Shown here: one piece after another, positions 1-6,894 of the stretch
How the letters are laid out: every line of letters begins with the position of its first letter
Position numbering within the stretch: position 1 is the stretch's first letter
Assembly: GCA_031288675.1 (NCBI GenBank)
Contig: JAITQY010000116.1
Coordinates: forward strand, 1-20,028
DNA from: Oscillospiraceae bacterium
GTDB lineage: Bacteria > Bacillota > Clostridia > Oscillospirales > Oscillospiraceae
Direction of reading: 5' to 3'
Length of the DNA: 20,028 nucleotides
Made by a program: the position numbers and the translations under genes
Notes under the pieces: generated by a model
Told to the model about the DNA's origin: nothing
What the model saw: the letters and a program-made list of their open reading frames with translations, nothing else
Databases searched by the model: none

Positions 1-813
1 TGCTTTTTCACTCTTTTTCTCCCATCGCGCTGAATCTTTCGCGACCTTACGCTGTATTTCTATCTTAACAGAAACACCGTATCCTATATTCCAAAGGAAC
101 GAGTAAAACAGCATAAAAATAATTATAACCGCAACGGTGTGACGTATTACATATGCAAAGTCAAAGTCGTTGAAAATCTTCCGGATGTGATACCCGAACA
201 TCAAATCGGCTTCGGACAGCAGCGCGGTCAATACAGCCATAATGGGTATCAGTATAGCTATGGCAATCAGAATTTTTACTGCGTTCCTGCGCCGGCTGCC
301 CGAGATACTGCTGTAAATGACGCCTAAACACGCGGCGATACCGCTGAACGGCTTTAACGTCCAACCCAATAGCCACGACTTGGCTAATTTGCCAGCTTCC
401 TTGAGTTTGTAATCTCCTGCCGCATACTGAGCGTGCGCCATAAGAACACACGGTATCACAAATATCGTCCAGTCTCTGTATGAATTATTTGCCATTAGGT
501 CGTAATCTATCTGCGGAAAAATGAAGTTCCAGACACATAGCAGTGCGCCGCAGACTCCGATATACCAAAGTACCCAGCTGCGCTTTAGCCTTTCCCAGTA
601 GAATGCGTACAGCATAACTAAATACGCTAACCAGAACGCGGAATAATAAACTTCAAGCCTTCTCCAGCCGATTTCATAAAATATCAGTCTATCCCACAAA
701 ACCCCCAGCGCTAATGCGATAAGAAGCAGCCATTTTTCTCTGACACTGAACTCGCGCTTAACAGCGGCTTGACTTACAGCCGGTGCAGGCACAGCGTTTT
801 GATTGTCAGTCAT
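1..813 (-). CDS. DUF4173-type multi-spanning membrane protein, partial
   Basis: The reading frame is open from an ATG at 813 to the left edge, so only the first 271 residues are visible. After a polar N-terminus of about 25 residues there are several hydrophobic segments separated by short charged loops (for example a WLLLIALALGVLWD stretch and IAIAILIPIMAVLTALL), so it should sit in the cytoplasmic membrane. The pattern matches the DUF4173/DUF4153-like family of clostridial membrane proteins, whose function is unknown. Its ATG overlaps the stop of the upstream regulator gene in an ATGA junction, so translation is probably coupled and this is the third gene of the operon read from 1507. The family call is by pattern recognition and is moderately sure; the membrane location is well supported. 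Confidence 0.72.
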   Translation of the reverse strand, partial: MTDNQNAVPAPAVSQAAVKREFSVREKWLLLIALALGVLWDRLIFYEIGWRRLEVYYSAFWLAYLVMLYAFYWERLKRSWVLWYIGVCGALLCVWNFIFPQIDYDLMANNSYRDWTIFVIPCVLMAHAQYAAGDYKLKEAGKLAKSWLLGWTLKPFSGIAACLGVIYSSISGSRRRNAVKILIAIAILIPIMAVLTALLSEADLMFGYHIRKIFNDFDFAYVIRHTVAVIIIFMLFYSFLWNIGYGVSVKIEIQRKVAKDSARWEKKSEKA

Positions 814-1028
814 TGCATTTCCTCCCCGTTTTCACGATACTCTAATATGTCTCCGGGCTGGCATTGCAGAGCCTTGCAAATCGCCGCTAACGTTTGCAAC
901 CGAACCGCTCTGACCTTGCCGTTCTTCAGCAGAGAGATATTCGCGATAGTTATCCCAACCCGTTCCGCTAACTCTGTAACGCTCATCTTGCGTTTAGCAA
1001 GCATGACGTCAATATTTATTTCAATCAT
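810..1028 (-). CDS. small Xre/Cro-C1 family transcriptional regulator (YozG-like)
   Basis: A 72-residue protein made almost entirely of a helix-turn-helix domain. Residues 8-60 give the Xre pattern: an initial helix with KRKMSVTELAERVGI, the turn and recognition helix ITIANISLLKNGKVRAV, then LQTLAAICKALQCQPGDILEY, the usual end of Cro/C1 domains. It should bind DNA as a dimer. It overlaps the DUF2975 gene upstream and the DUF4173 gene downstream by four bases each (ATGA junctions), so the three are cotranslated. Small Xre proteins of this type are commonly found beside DUF2975 membrane proteins, and the pair probably forms one regulatory unit. The palindrome at 1569-1591 beside the operon promoter is a candidate autoregulatory site, which is inference. 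Confidence 0.9.
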   Translation of the reverse strand: MIEINIDVMLAKRKMSVTELAERVGITIANISLLKNGKVRAVRLQTLAAICKALQCQPGDILEYRENGEEMQ

Positions 1029-1507
1029 ACCGTCAAATCACTCTCCTCCTGTAAGTCCGCCGCCTTTTGAACAAACCTCGCAAGCGCGGCGAACGCCATT
1101 CCAAACGCTATCGCAAGCAGAATGATTGCCGCCGATACGATTATCACTCCGGGAGTTTGATAGTTAAGAACACCCATAACGATATTGACTATCAGAAAAT
1201 ATCCGGCGTCAACCAGTGCGCAAGTCGAGATTTTAGAAAGCAGTCTTGCCGTCTCGCCTGAGAAAGAACGATCGGCTTTAACAAGATTAGACGTCTGCCA
1301 CCCTAATACCACGCAAACCAAGCAGGGAACCGCCGTTAAAAGAACTGCGATCAGCCATACCGTTATTATCTTTGCGTCCGGAGCGCCGTTGTAAATATTG
1401 ATCATCTCTGACGCGGTCACCGTTACAAGATAATAAACCAAAAAAATACACAGCAGAACCCCGACAAGCGCCGCCCTTAGACGAATGTATATCCCCTTAT
1501 GACTCAT
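1025..1507 (-). CDS. DUF2975 domain membrane protein
   Basis: A 160-residue membrane protein with about four hydrophobic segments: AALVGVLLCIFLVYYLVTV near the N-terminus, TVWLIAVLLTAVPCLVCVVLG, a middle one in LVDAGYFLIVNIVMGVL, and VIIVSAAIILLAIAFGMAF near the end. It closes with the charged tail LARFVQKAADLQEESDLTV. The segment order and the FVQKAADLQEE ending are typical of DUF2975. I start it at the ATG at 1507 rather than an upstream codon because a GGAGGTGG ribosome binding site lies seven bases before it. It is the first gene of a three-gene operon and overlaps the Xre gene by four bases. The molecular function of the family is unknown; a role as membrane partner of the adjacent regulator is plausible from context only. 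Confidence 0.85.
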   Translation of the reverse strand: MSHKGIYIRLRAALVGVLLCIFLVYYLVTVTASEMINIYNGAPDAKIITVWLIAVLLTAVPCLVCVVLGWQTSNLVKADRSFSGETARLLSKISTCALVDAGYFLIVNIVMGVLNYQTPGVIIVSAAIILLAIAFGMAFAALARFVQKAADLQEESDLTV

Positions 1508-1535
1508 ATACCCACCTCCAACAGAATTTGCCAAT

Positions 1536-1564
1536 ACTATAACAGACTATTTTTCGTTTGTCAA
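1536..1564 (-). promoter_or_regulatory. promoter of the DUF2975-Xre-DUF4173 operon
   Basis: Read on the minus strand there is a perfect -35 box TTGACA (1564-1559), a 17-base spacer and a -10 box TATAGT (1541-1536). The predicted start lies about 20 bases before the ribosome binding site of the DUF2975 gene. It fits a housekeeping sigma-A promoter. Confidence 0.85.
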
Positions 1565-1568
1565 GTAT

Positions 1569-1591
1569 AATTTATTGTTTTACAATAAATT
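1569..1591. promoter_or_regulatory. perfect palindrome, candidate operator
   Basis: Two perfect 10-base arms, AATTTATTGT and ACAATAAATT, flank a TTT centre. The site begins five bases upstream of the -35 box of the leftward operon promoter and lies between the two divergent promoters. Its size and symmetry suit a dimeric repressor, and the Xre protein of the adjacent operon is the obvious candidate. That assignment is inference. Confidence 0.5.
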
Positions 1592-1632
1592 TTTATTGAA
1601 CTATAATTATTATCAGCTGTTCAAAAATCCCC

Positions 1633-1661
1633 TTGACACTCTTTCTAAATTTTGGTATCAT
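1633..1661 (+). promoter_or_regulatory. promoter of the MORN/transglutaminase lipoprotein gene
   Basis: TTGACA at 1633-1638, a 17-base spacer, and TATCAT at 1656-1661. The predicted start is about 20-25 bases upstream of the coding start, with the AGGGGGA ribosome binding site in between. Confidence 0.75.
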
Positions 1662-1692
1662 TACCATAATAATTATATAGGGGGATGTGATG

Positions 1693-3033
1693 ATGAAAAA
1701 GGTGGTTTGCGCCGTCATTGTTATTGTGATGTCTATGACCTTTATGGCTTGCGGTTCAGATAAGCTTGTTACTAACCCCGAGGGCGAACAAGATACCGTT
1801 ACGGTTACAGACGAAATATACTTGAGAGATGATGAAACGGGAACGCGCGAGGGTACGTATACAGGTGAATGGCGTGACGGCAAACGGAAATACGAGTATG
1901 TAAAAACTCAGACCGACGGCACTAAAACGAGCATAATAGCAGAGGGTACTTTTATTGACGGCAAGCTGAACGGTGATGACTGCAGCATAGCTTGGGACTA
2001 TGGACTATCATACACAGGACAAATGAAAGACGGTGACTTTCACGGGTGGGGTGTTAGGACAACGTCCGATGGTTCGACTTGGACAGGACAATACAGTTAC
2101 GGTCTGCCCGACGGTCCATTGAAAGCAGTTTTGGCAAGCGGCTGGACGTATGATATGGTATGGTCGCAGGGAGTTATGGTCTCCGGAAAAATTTATCAGG
2201 GAAGCAATCTGCTTTTCGAGGGAGAGATTCCTCCGGAGGGGGAATTTACGGATTACCTTTTCGGCAGCGACCCCGAGCCGGCGGAGCGCGGCTTAGATGA
2301 CGAACAGTTTCTTATACTTGAAACCGCCGTTATAAAGGCTATCACTGAGGCGGAGCCTGACGCTGTTGAGCTTAAATTCACCGTGCCGGAACTGCCGTTT
2401 GCCGTTTATAAAATACGTAAAGCTTTAGAGGTCATACTTGCAACACACGCTGTCGAAACTTCACATTTGGCATTTTCGTCAGAGCAGGCTTACATAGAGC
2501 CGGACGACCCAAAAAGCGGTAAAGCCGGAGTAACATTCAGTGTATTTTCGGTTACGCAAACGCCTTTCAGCACACTGCAGGCTGACATAGAACGCTTCTA
2601 TTCCGAAGCGGCGGAGGTGGCGGATATGCTTCCGGACGATCCGCGCGAAGCGGTCATTGCTCTTGACAAATATATATGCGAAACTTTTGAATACGACTAT
2701 GAAGCGTTTGAAAGCGGACGCTTGACCAATCTGCTGAGGGTTGATGATATTACGATTGGAGATTTTTTTGATAACAAACACGGCGTTTGCTCGCATTACG
2801 CAATATTTAGCTATGCCGTACTAATGGCAAAAGATATTCCCGTTCGCCTCTGTATCAGTCCGGCTCATTTTATGAATCACGAATGGTATCAGGTTCTTAT
2901 TGACGGCGTATGGCTGAACGTTGATTCTACGTGGAACGATGCTGGCGAAAGCACCGACAGTCAATTCCTTTTGCTTTCAGATGAGAAATTCCGCGGCTAC
3001 TTTGATAACCCGCATTACAACTGGATAACTTAG
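1693..3033 (+). CDS. lipoprotein with MORN-like repeats and a transglutaminase-like domain
   Basis: A 446-residue exported protein. Residues 1-20 form a lipoprotein signal ending in TFMAC, with Cys20 the likely lipidation site. Residues 55-145 hold degenerate MORN-like repeats (GTYTGEWRDGK, GTFIDGKLNG, YTGQMKDGDFHGWG, WTGQYSYGLPDGP). Residues 205-300 look like a small linker domain. Residues 315-440 form a transglutaminase-like fold with a complete candidate triad: Cys366 in HGVCSHYA, His396 in NHEWYQV and Asp411 in VDSTWND. Such domains act as proteases or transamidases, or only bind peptides. The substrate is unknown, but the protein should act at the outer face of the membrane. GTG1687 and ATG1690 are alternative starts; ATG1693 has the best spacing (seven bases) from AGGGGGA. 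It has its own promoter at 1633-1661. Confidence 0.85.
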   Translation: MKKVVCAVIVIVMSMTFMACGSDKLVTNPEGEQDTVTVTDEIYLRDDETGTREGTYTGEWRDGKRKYEYVKTQTDGTKTSIIAEGTFIDGKLNGDDCSIAWDYGLSYTGQMKDGDFHGWGVRTTSDGSTWTGQYSYGLPDGPLKAVLASGWTYDMVWSQGVMVSGKIYQGSNLLFEGEIPPEGEFTDYLFGSDPEPAERGLDDEQFLILETAVIKAITEAEPDAVELKFTVPELPFAVYKIRKALEVILATHAVETSHLAFSSEQAYIEPDDPKSGKAGVTFSVFSVTQTPFSTLQADIERFYSEAAEVADMLPDDPREAVIALDKYICETFEYDYEAFESGRLTNLLRVDDITIGDFFDNKHGVCSHYAIFSYAVLMAKDIPVRLCISPAHFMNHEWYQVLIDGVWLNVDSTWNDAGESTDSQFLLLSDEKFRGYFDNPHYNWIT

Positions 3034-3147
3034 CTAACAGGGAAAACACGCAGACAAGTCCCAAAACTTTGGGGTATACACGGAAGCGGTACACACTGCA
3101 AAACACTTACAGATTTGTAATTATTAAATTATTACGGAGGACGCCAT

Positions 3148-3345
3148 ATGAATAAACGTCGGATTTTCTGTATTTTATCCGCAGCATTAGCTTCGGCGCT
3201 CATATTTGTACTGATTTACGCAAATGCGGCATCCAACACGGTCAAACTCATACCTATTATTAACCTGCCCGGAGCCGGAGGCACACCTGCGGAAATAACC
3301 GCTGCTTATCCGATACCGGCACAGAAAATGAAGTATTCAGTATAG
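3148..3345 (+). CDS. signal-peptide fragment: 5' part of a frameshifted secreted protein gene
   Basis: A 65-codon frame with a textbook start: a GGAGG ribosome binding site nine bases before ATG 3148, followed by a signal peptide (MNKRR, then a hydrophobic core FCILSAALASALIFVLIYA, and a cleavage-like ANAAS). The frame ends at a TAG at 3343-3345 with an ordinary-looking mature N-terminus (LPGAGGTPAEIT) and no domain. The next open frame, shifted by one base, is open from 3264 to 4706 and gives a good protein sequence just after the overlap (DTGTENEVFSIVLNSANEIA). The simplest reading is one gene broken by a single-base loss near 3305-3312: adding one G in TATCCGATACC would join the frames as YPDTGTENEV. 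It may be a true pseudogene or a sequencing error. Confidence 0.65.
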   Translation: MNKRRIFCILSAALASALIFVLIYANAASNTVKLIPIINLPGAGGTPAEITAAYPIPAQKMKYSV

Positions 3346-3371
3346 TACTTAACTCCGCCAATGAAATAGCA

Positions 3372-4706
3372 TTGCCGTATTTGGACTTGGAATATCGTTT
3401 TTTGTTTGCTGATGGTTCGTTTACAAGGATTTCAGGCTTTGATACGATATTCTGTTCCGATAATGAGCGGTATTATCCTGTGTTTTTCGGAGATTTTTCT
3501 ACGTTATGTCTTGCGCTTTATGCAGAAGATGACAGCATAATCGAGTTAAGTATTCTATCCGGAATTGACGCAAATCAACTTTCGGTTGCAAGCGAATACG
3601 GGGCGTCAGCAACTGACGGAAGATTGGACGGAAACTCGCTTAGATTGTTTGCAGGTGAGACCGCTGTTATATCCGGACTGGAATTAGGGATGAACTATAC
3701 TCTAAACGGTTCAAGCCGAACACTTAACACGTATACGTTCTCAACGGTCAGCGGCAACTATACCGGCGGCAATGCGACGCCTCCGCCTAATTCCGGCGGT
3801 ACAGAGCGCAAACTATTGCGAATCGCTCTTAACAATGCCGCGGGATTCTATAACAAAAGAGAGCTGTATACTGACGTTAGCTGGCTGCTTTTTGAAGAAT
3901 TTCTTCAAACTGCCGAGTTGGTGTATGATAAAGAGGACGCGTCACAGGCTGAGATTGACGCTGCGGCTGATGCTTTGTTTGACGCAATGATGTCGCTGCA
4001 GGGCAAATCACCGGAGACGGAAGCATATGACACGCTTGATTTCGGAAACGCGAAAGCGGATTTCACGCTTAGCTGGGAGACCCAGAGCGCATCTGAGGGC
4101 GCTACGGTTATACTAAATATCATCGCGGCAGAAGCCGCATATATATCGGCTGTGCGTTTTGATCTGGAGTTCGGAGAAGAATTAGAATTCGACTATGCCG
4201 GAGGGCAAAACGGTTTTACCGCAGTACGTTCTGTAAGTGACGGTGCAACGGCTTCTGTTGCTCTTGTGAGGTTCGGAGGTCAAACTGCGGCGGCAAACCG
4301 TAACAGCTTTAATGTTATTGATACTGACGGACTTGGTTCGGCGGTAGTTGCAAAGATACGCTTCCGTGTAAAAAGCGGCGGCAAAACTGGAGTTACGCTT
4401 GCAAAATCGCTTGTTGCGGCGATAGATAGCAACGGGTACGGCGCGGATATATCGGCTAATACTCCGGTGTCCTCTTCCGAGCTTGTTCTGACCGGAGGCG
4501 GAACTGAGGGTACGTCCTCAATTAACTTCAACCGCGATAAAATAATTTCAATGGCTGACCTATCCACTGCTACAAGCTGGTACAGGGCAAGTCCATCTGA
4601 GGCTTCGGTTTGGCAAGATGCTCAAGCCGCCGATTTAGACGGTGACGGTGTAATAACCGTGGCGGATTTTGTGCTGATCCTTTTCGAGATAGAAAAATAT
4701 GAATAA
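3372..4706 (+). CDS. FIVAR, cohesin-like and dockerin-like protein: 3' part of a frameshifted gene
   Basis: The frame is open from 3264. The first start-like codon is a TTG at 3372 without a ribosome binding site, so this is best read as the continuation of the gene starting at 3148. Counting from the TTG, residues 148-212 match a FIVAR helical domain (YTDVSWLLFEEFLQTAELVY, then ASQAEIDAAADALFDAMMSL). Residues 226-373 are a cohesin-like beta domain (ADFTLSWETQSASEGATVIL, AVRFDLEFGEELEFDYAGG, VVAKIRFRVKSGGKTGVTL). Residues 383-443 form a dockerin-like pair of calcium loops, a degenerate NFNRDKIISMAD and a good DLDGDGVITVAD. The protein would be secreted or surface-bound and may take part in protein-protein or carbohydrate-related assembly. 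No catalytic domain is visible. Domain calls are by motif; the cohesin-like call is the least certain. Confidence 0.72.
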   Translation: MPYLDLEYRFLFADGSFTRISGFDTIFCSDNERYYPVFFGDFSTLCLALYAEDDSIIELSILSGIDANQLSVASEYGASATDGRLDGNSLRLFAGETAVISGLELGMNYTLNGSSRTLNTYTFSTVSGNYTGGNATPPPNSGGTERKLLRIALNNAAGFYNKRELYTDVSWLLFEEFLQTAELVYDKEDASQAEIDAAADALFDAMMSLQGKSPETEAYDTLDFGNAKADFTLSWETQSASEGATVILNIIAAEAAYISAVRFDLEFGEELEFDYAGGQNGFTAVRSVSDGATASVALVRFGGQTAAANRNSFNVIDTDGLGSAVVAKIRFRVKSGGKTGVTLAKSLVAAIDSNGYGADISANTPVSSSELVLTGGGTEGTSSINFNRDKIISMADLSTATSWYRASPSEASVWQDAQAADLDGDGVITVADFVLILFEIEKYE

Positions 4707-4804
4707 GGACTTAGTAAGTTTGCGTGTAGCCATTTGTCAAAGACTTTTCAATCATGTTCATAAAAAATTTACAATTTACAATTGAAAAATTAAACAGCAA
4801 GCTA

Positions 4805-4833
4805 TTGACTTGCCGTTCTCGTTGTGCTATACT
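4805..4833 (+). promoter_or_regulatory. promoter of the MarR-MATE operon
   Basis: TTGACT (4805-4810), 17-base spacer, TATACT (4828-4833). The -10 box overlaps the first copy of a nine-base direct repeat TACTAATGT (4830-4838 and 4844-4852), placing a possible regulator site over the transcription start. Confidence 0.8.
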
Positions 4834-4870
4834 AATGTCCTGTTACTAATGTTTATGAGGGGGATTGAGC

Positions 4871-5296
4871 GTGAACTACGATGGCAGTTGCGGATTTCTT
4901 ATAAAGCAAATACACGATTCAATTGAAAAAACTGTTAATAACCAACTGCGTGAAATGGGGCTTACACTTGCGCAGATTCAGCTTGTGCTTACTTTGCTTG
5001 ATTTGAATGAGGGTGCGGGTTCGTTTAAGGAATTGGAAAAGCGGCTTGGTGTGTCTCAGGCAACGACCGCGGGACTGATAAACCGCCTTGAGCAAAAGGG
5101 CTTTGCGGTAACGGAGATAGACGACAGTGACAGGCGTATAAAAAATGCACGTATTACCAACGCCGGTAGAACAGTATGCGCCTGCGCCCGTGAAAAAATG
5201 GAGGCGCTTGAAGCGCGTCTGCTTTGCGGGCTTGGCGAGAGCAGGGCTGTGGGGTTTCGTCTGTGCTTGCAAGCGGTGCATGACAATCTTTCCTAA
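4871..5296 (+). CDS. MarR family transcriptional regulator
   Basis: A 141-residue winged-helix regulator of typical MarR length. Residues 10-45 form the first dimer helices (FLIKQIHDSIEKTVNNQLRE, then LTLAQIQLVLTLL). Residues 51-77 contain the helix-turn-helix, with recognition helix VSQATTAGLINRLEQKG. Residues 79-97 form the wing, including the conserved DDSDRRIKNARIT. The C-terminal helix (REKMEALEARLLCGL) completes the dimer interface. I choose the GTG at 4871, seven bases after GAGGGGG, over a TTG at 4865 which would overlap the spacing. The MATE exporter gene follows 66 bases later with no terminator between, so the usual reading is a repressor of its own operon that responds to a small, often toxic, ligand. 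Confidence 0.9.
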   Translation: MNYDGSCGFLIKQIHDSIEKTVNNQLREMGLTLAQIQLVLTLLDLNEGAGSFKELEKRLGVSQATTAGLINRLEQKGFAVTEIDDSDRRIKNARITNAGRTVCACAREKMEALEARLLCGLGESRAVGFRLCLQAVHDNLS

Positions 5297-5362
5297 GTAA
5301 AAAATTTAATCAAATCAACAGTACGCTATTAAATGTATGCTGTCATACTTGGAGGTCTATGT

Positions 5363-6745
5363 ATGAAAAAAATCGACAACCTTACTGCGCTTAGTTCAAT
5401 ACCTGTCAGCAAAGCGGTTATTAGAAACGCGTTGCCTGCGATTGCGGCTATGCTGATGGTCTTGATTTACAATCTCGCCGATACATTCTTTATCGGGCAG
5501 ACGCACGACGATTTTCAGGTGGCTGCGGTATCGCTGGCGACGCCGGTGTTCTTAATATTTATGGCTCTTGGCACTGTCTTTGGTATCGGAGGTACTTCCG
5601 TTATAAGCCGCTCATTCGGAGAGGGCAAAACCGATTACTGTAAAAAGGTATCAGCGTTTTGTATGTGGATGGGCTTAGTGGTTGGAGTTGCCGTCTCCGC
5701 GTTGTTTTTAATCTTTATGGATGACTTGCTCCGCATTATCGGCGCAAGTGCGGATACATGGGAAATGACAAAACGCTATCTGTGTATCGTAACCCTATGC
5801 GGTCCTTTTGTGGTGGTGGCGAACTGCTTTTCAAATATAATCCGCGCGGAAGGGCAAGCGGGCAAGGCCATGATGGGTATGCTAATCGGCAATATGCTGA
5901 ACGTCATCCTTGACCCTCTCATGATACTTGTTTTCGGATGGGAGATAACGGGTGCGGCGATTGCAACGGTCATTGGCAATGTAGTCGGCGCAGCGTATTA
6001 CATCATCTATTTTGTTCGAGGCAAGTCCGTGCTTAGTATCAGCATCAAAGATTACTCGGTGCGGGATGGGGTGGCAAAAAATGTCCTTATTATTGGCGTC
6101 CCTGCCGCGCTTGGTTCTTTGCTGATGAGCGTGTCGCAGATGATAATGAACAGCATGATGGCGGGATTCGGCGATATGTCCGTTGCAGCGGCAGGCGTCT
6201 CAATGAAGGTCACGATGATGATCGGGATGGTGGCGATTGGTCTGGGTCAGGGAGTACAACCGCTGCTTGGGTATTGCGTAGGCGCAAAGAACTGGTCACG
6301 ATACAAATCAATTATGAAATTCTCAGTCATTTTTGCGCTTGCGCTCGGAGTGGTTATGATAGGGCTATGCTATATCTTTACGAGTCAAATTGTCGGAGCA
6401 TTCCTGGCACTCCCAAGCTCGTTTAACAGCGGAGTGAGATTTGCCCGGATTTTACAGTCCACGGCGTTCTTGTTCGGAGTATTTTACTGCTTCATCAATG
6501 CCTTACAGTCGATGGGAGCGGCAATGTCCTCGCTAATTGTAAACCTTAGCCGTCAGGGACTGATTTACATTCCGGCATTGTTTGTTATGCGGACGGCTCT
6601 CGGTATGCCAGGACTGATTTGGGCTCAGCCGATAGCGGATATACTGTCGTTTATTTTAGCAGTCGTGCTGTTCGCGTTCTCTTTTAGAAAAATATCAAAT
6701 TCAAAAACTGAGGTTACAGCACGCTTGACAAATCATTTCAAATAA
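5363..6745 (+). CDS. MATE family multidrug/Na+ or H+ antiporter
   Basis: A 460-residue integral membrane protein with about twelve hydrophobic helices and the two-fold layout of MATE exporters. Early signatures are AVIRNALPAIAAMLMVLIYNLADTFF-like (first helix pair, about residues 20-45) and GIGGTSVISRSFGEG (about 76-90). The second half carries the matching VPAALGSLLMSVSQMIMNSM region and GLGQGVQPLLGYCVGAKNWSR. Length agrees with the family (about 450-460). MATE proteins export cationic drugs and other toxic compounds using a sodium or proton gradient; the substrate here is unknown. The start at ATG 5363 has a GGAGGT six bases upstream; an in-frame ATG at 5333 lacks one. Being second in an operon with a MarR regulator suggests ligand-induced efflux. 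Confidence 0.93.
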   Translation: MKKIDNLTALSSIPVSKAVIRNALPAIAAMLMVLIYNLADTFFIGQTHDDFQVAAVSLATPVFLIFMALGTVFGIGGTSVISRSFGEGKTDYCKKVSAFCMWMGLVVGVAVSALFLIFMDDLLRIIGASADTWEMTKRYLCIVTLCGPFVVVANCFSNIIRAEGQAGKAMMGMLIGNMLNVILDPLMILVFGWEITGAAIATVIGNVVGAAYYIIYFVRGKSVLSISIKDYSVRDGVAKNVLIIGVPAALGSLLMSVSQMIMNSMMAGFGDMSVAAAGVSMKVTMMIGMVAIGLGQGVQPLLGYCVGAKNWSRYKSIMKFSVIFALALGVVMIGLCYIFTSQIVGAFLALPSSFNSGVRFARILQSTAFLFGVFYCFINALQSMGAAMSSLIVNLSRQGLIYIPALFVMRTALGMPGLIWAQPIADILSFILAVVLFAFSFRKISNSKTEVTARLTNHFK

Positions 6746-6753
6746 GCTATAGT
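6725..6753 (+). promoter_or_regulatory. promoter of the GNAT gene, overlapping the end of the MATE gene
   Basis: TTGACA (6725-6730), a 17-base spacer, and TATAGT (6748-6753). The -35 box and part of the spacer lie inside the last codons of the MATE gene. The predicted transcript has a leader of about 135 bases before the GNAT start at 6895. Confidence 0.85.
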
Positions 6754-6796
6754 ATGTTGCGGCGGTGATAGAGAATACAAAAATCTGCCGCCGAAC

Positions 6797-6887
6797 GGAG
6801 GACACGCAGTGTGATTGTTTTTATCAGAGGTAGCCACTCAATCTGAGCGGACATCTGATATTTGTCCGCTCTCAAATTTAAGGAGCG
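6797..6887 (+). promoter_or_regulatory. candidate translation-attenuation leader with a short ORF and competing hairpins
   Basis: Within the GNAT leader, GGAGG (6797-6801) precedes an 11-codon frame from GTG 6811 to TGA 6844-6846 (peptide MIVFIRGSHSI). The stop overlaps the 5' arm of a perfect 9-bp hairpin (6845-6853 with 6863-6871, loop of nine). The 3' end of that hairpin (CGCTC, 6867-6871) is also complementary to GAGCG (6883-6887), which overlaps the GNAT ribosome binding site AGGAG (6881-6885). The two pairings exclude each other. A ribosome terminating at the leader stop would open the first hairpin and favour occlusion, while stalling earlier would leave the site free. The sequence elements are seen; the mechanism is inference. 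Confidence 0.45.
6811..6846 (+). CDS. possible 11-residue leader peptide
   Basis: GTG ATT GTT TTT ... TGA encodes MIVFIRGSHSI, nine bases after a GGAGG. It is hydrophobic at the start, contains one arginine, and stops at the base of a strong hairpin, the usual placement for a regulatory leader ORF. It is too short for any homology argument, and a GTG-TGA just two bases upstream competes for the same ribosome binding site. Confidence 0.35.
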   Translation: MIVFIRGSHSI

Positions 6888-6894
6888 AACAACG

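Noticed and set aside
4765..4790. CAATT-TAC-AATTG palindrome with TTTACAA repeats upstream of the MarR promoter, as an operator
   Set aside because: Low-complexity AT-rich sequence common in such intergenic DNA and more than 20 bases from the -35 box; evidence too weak.
6845..6873. Hairpin read as a Rho-independent terminator
   Set aside because: No T-run follows the stem, and it lies inside the transcript leading to a gene with a good ribosome site; a regulatory role fits better.
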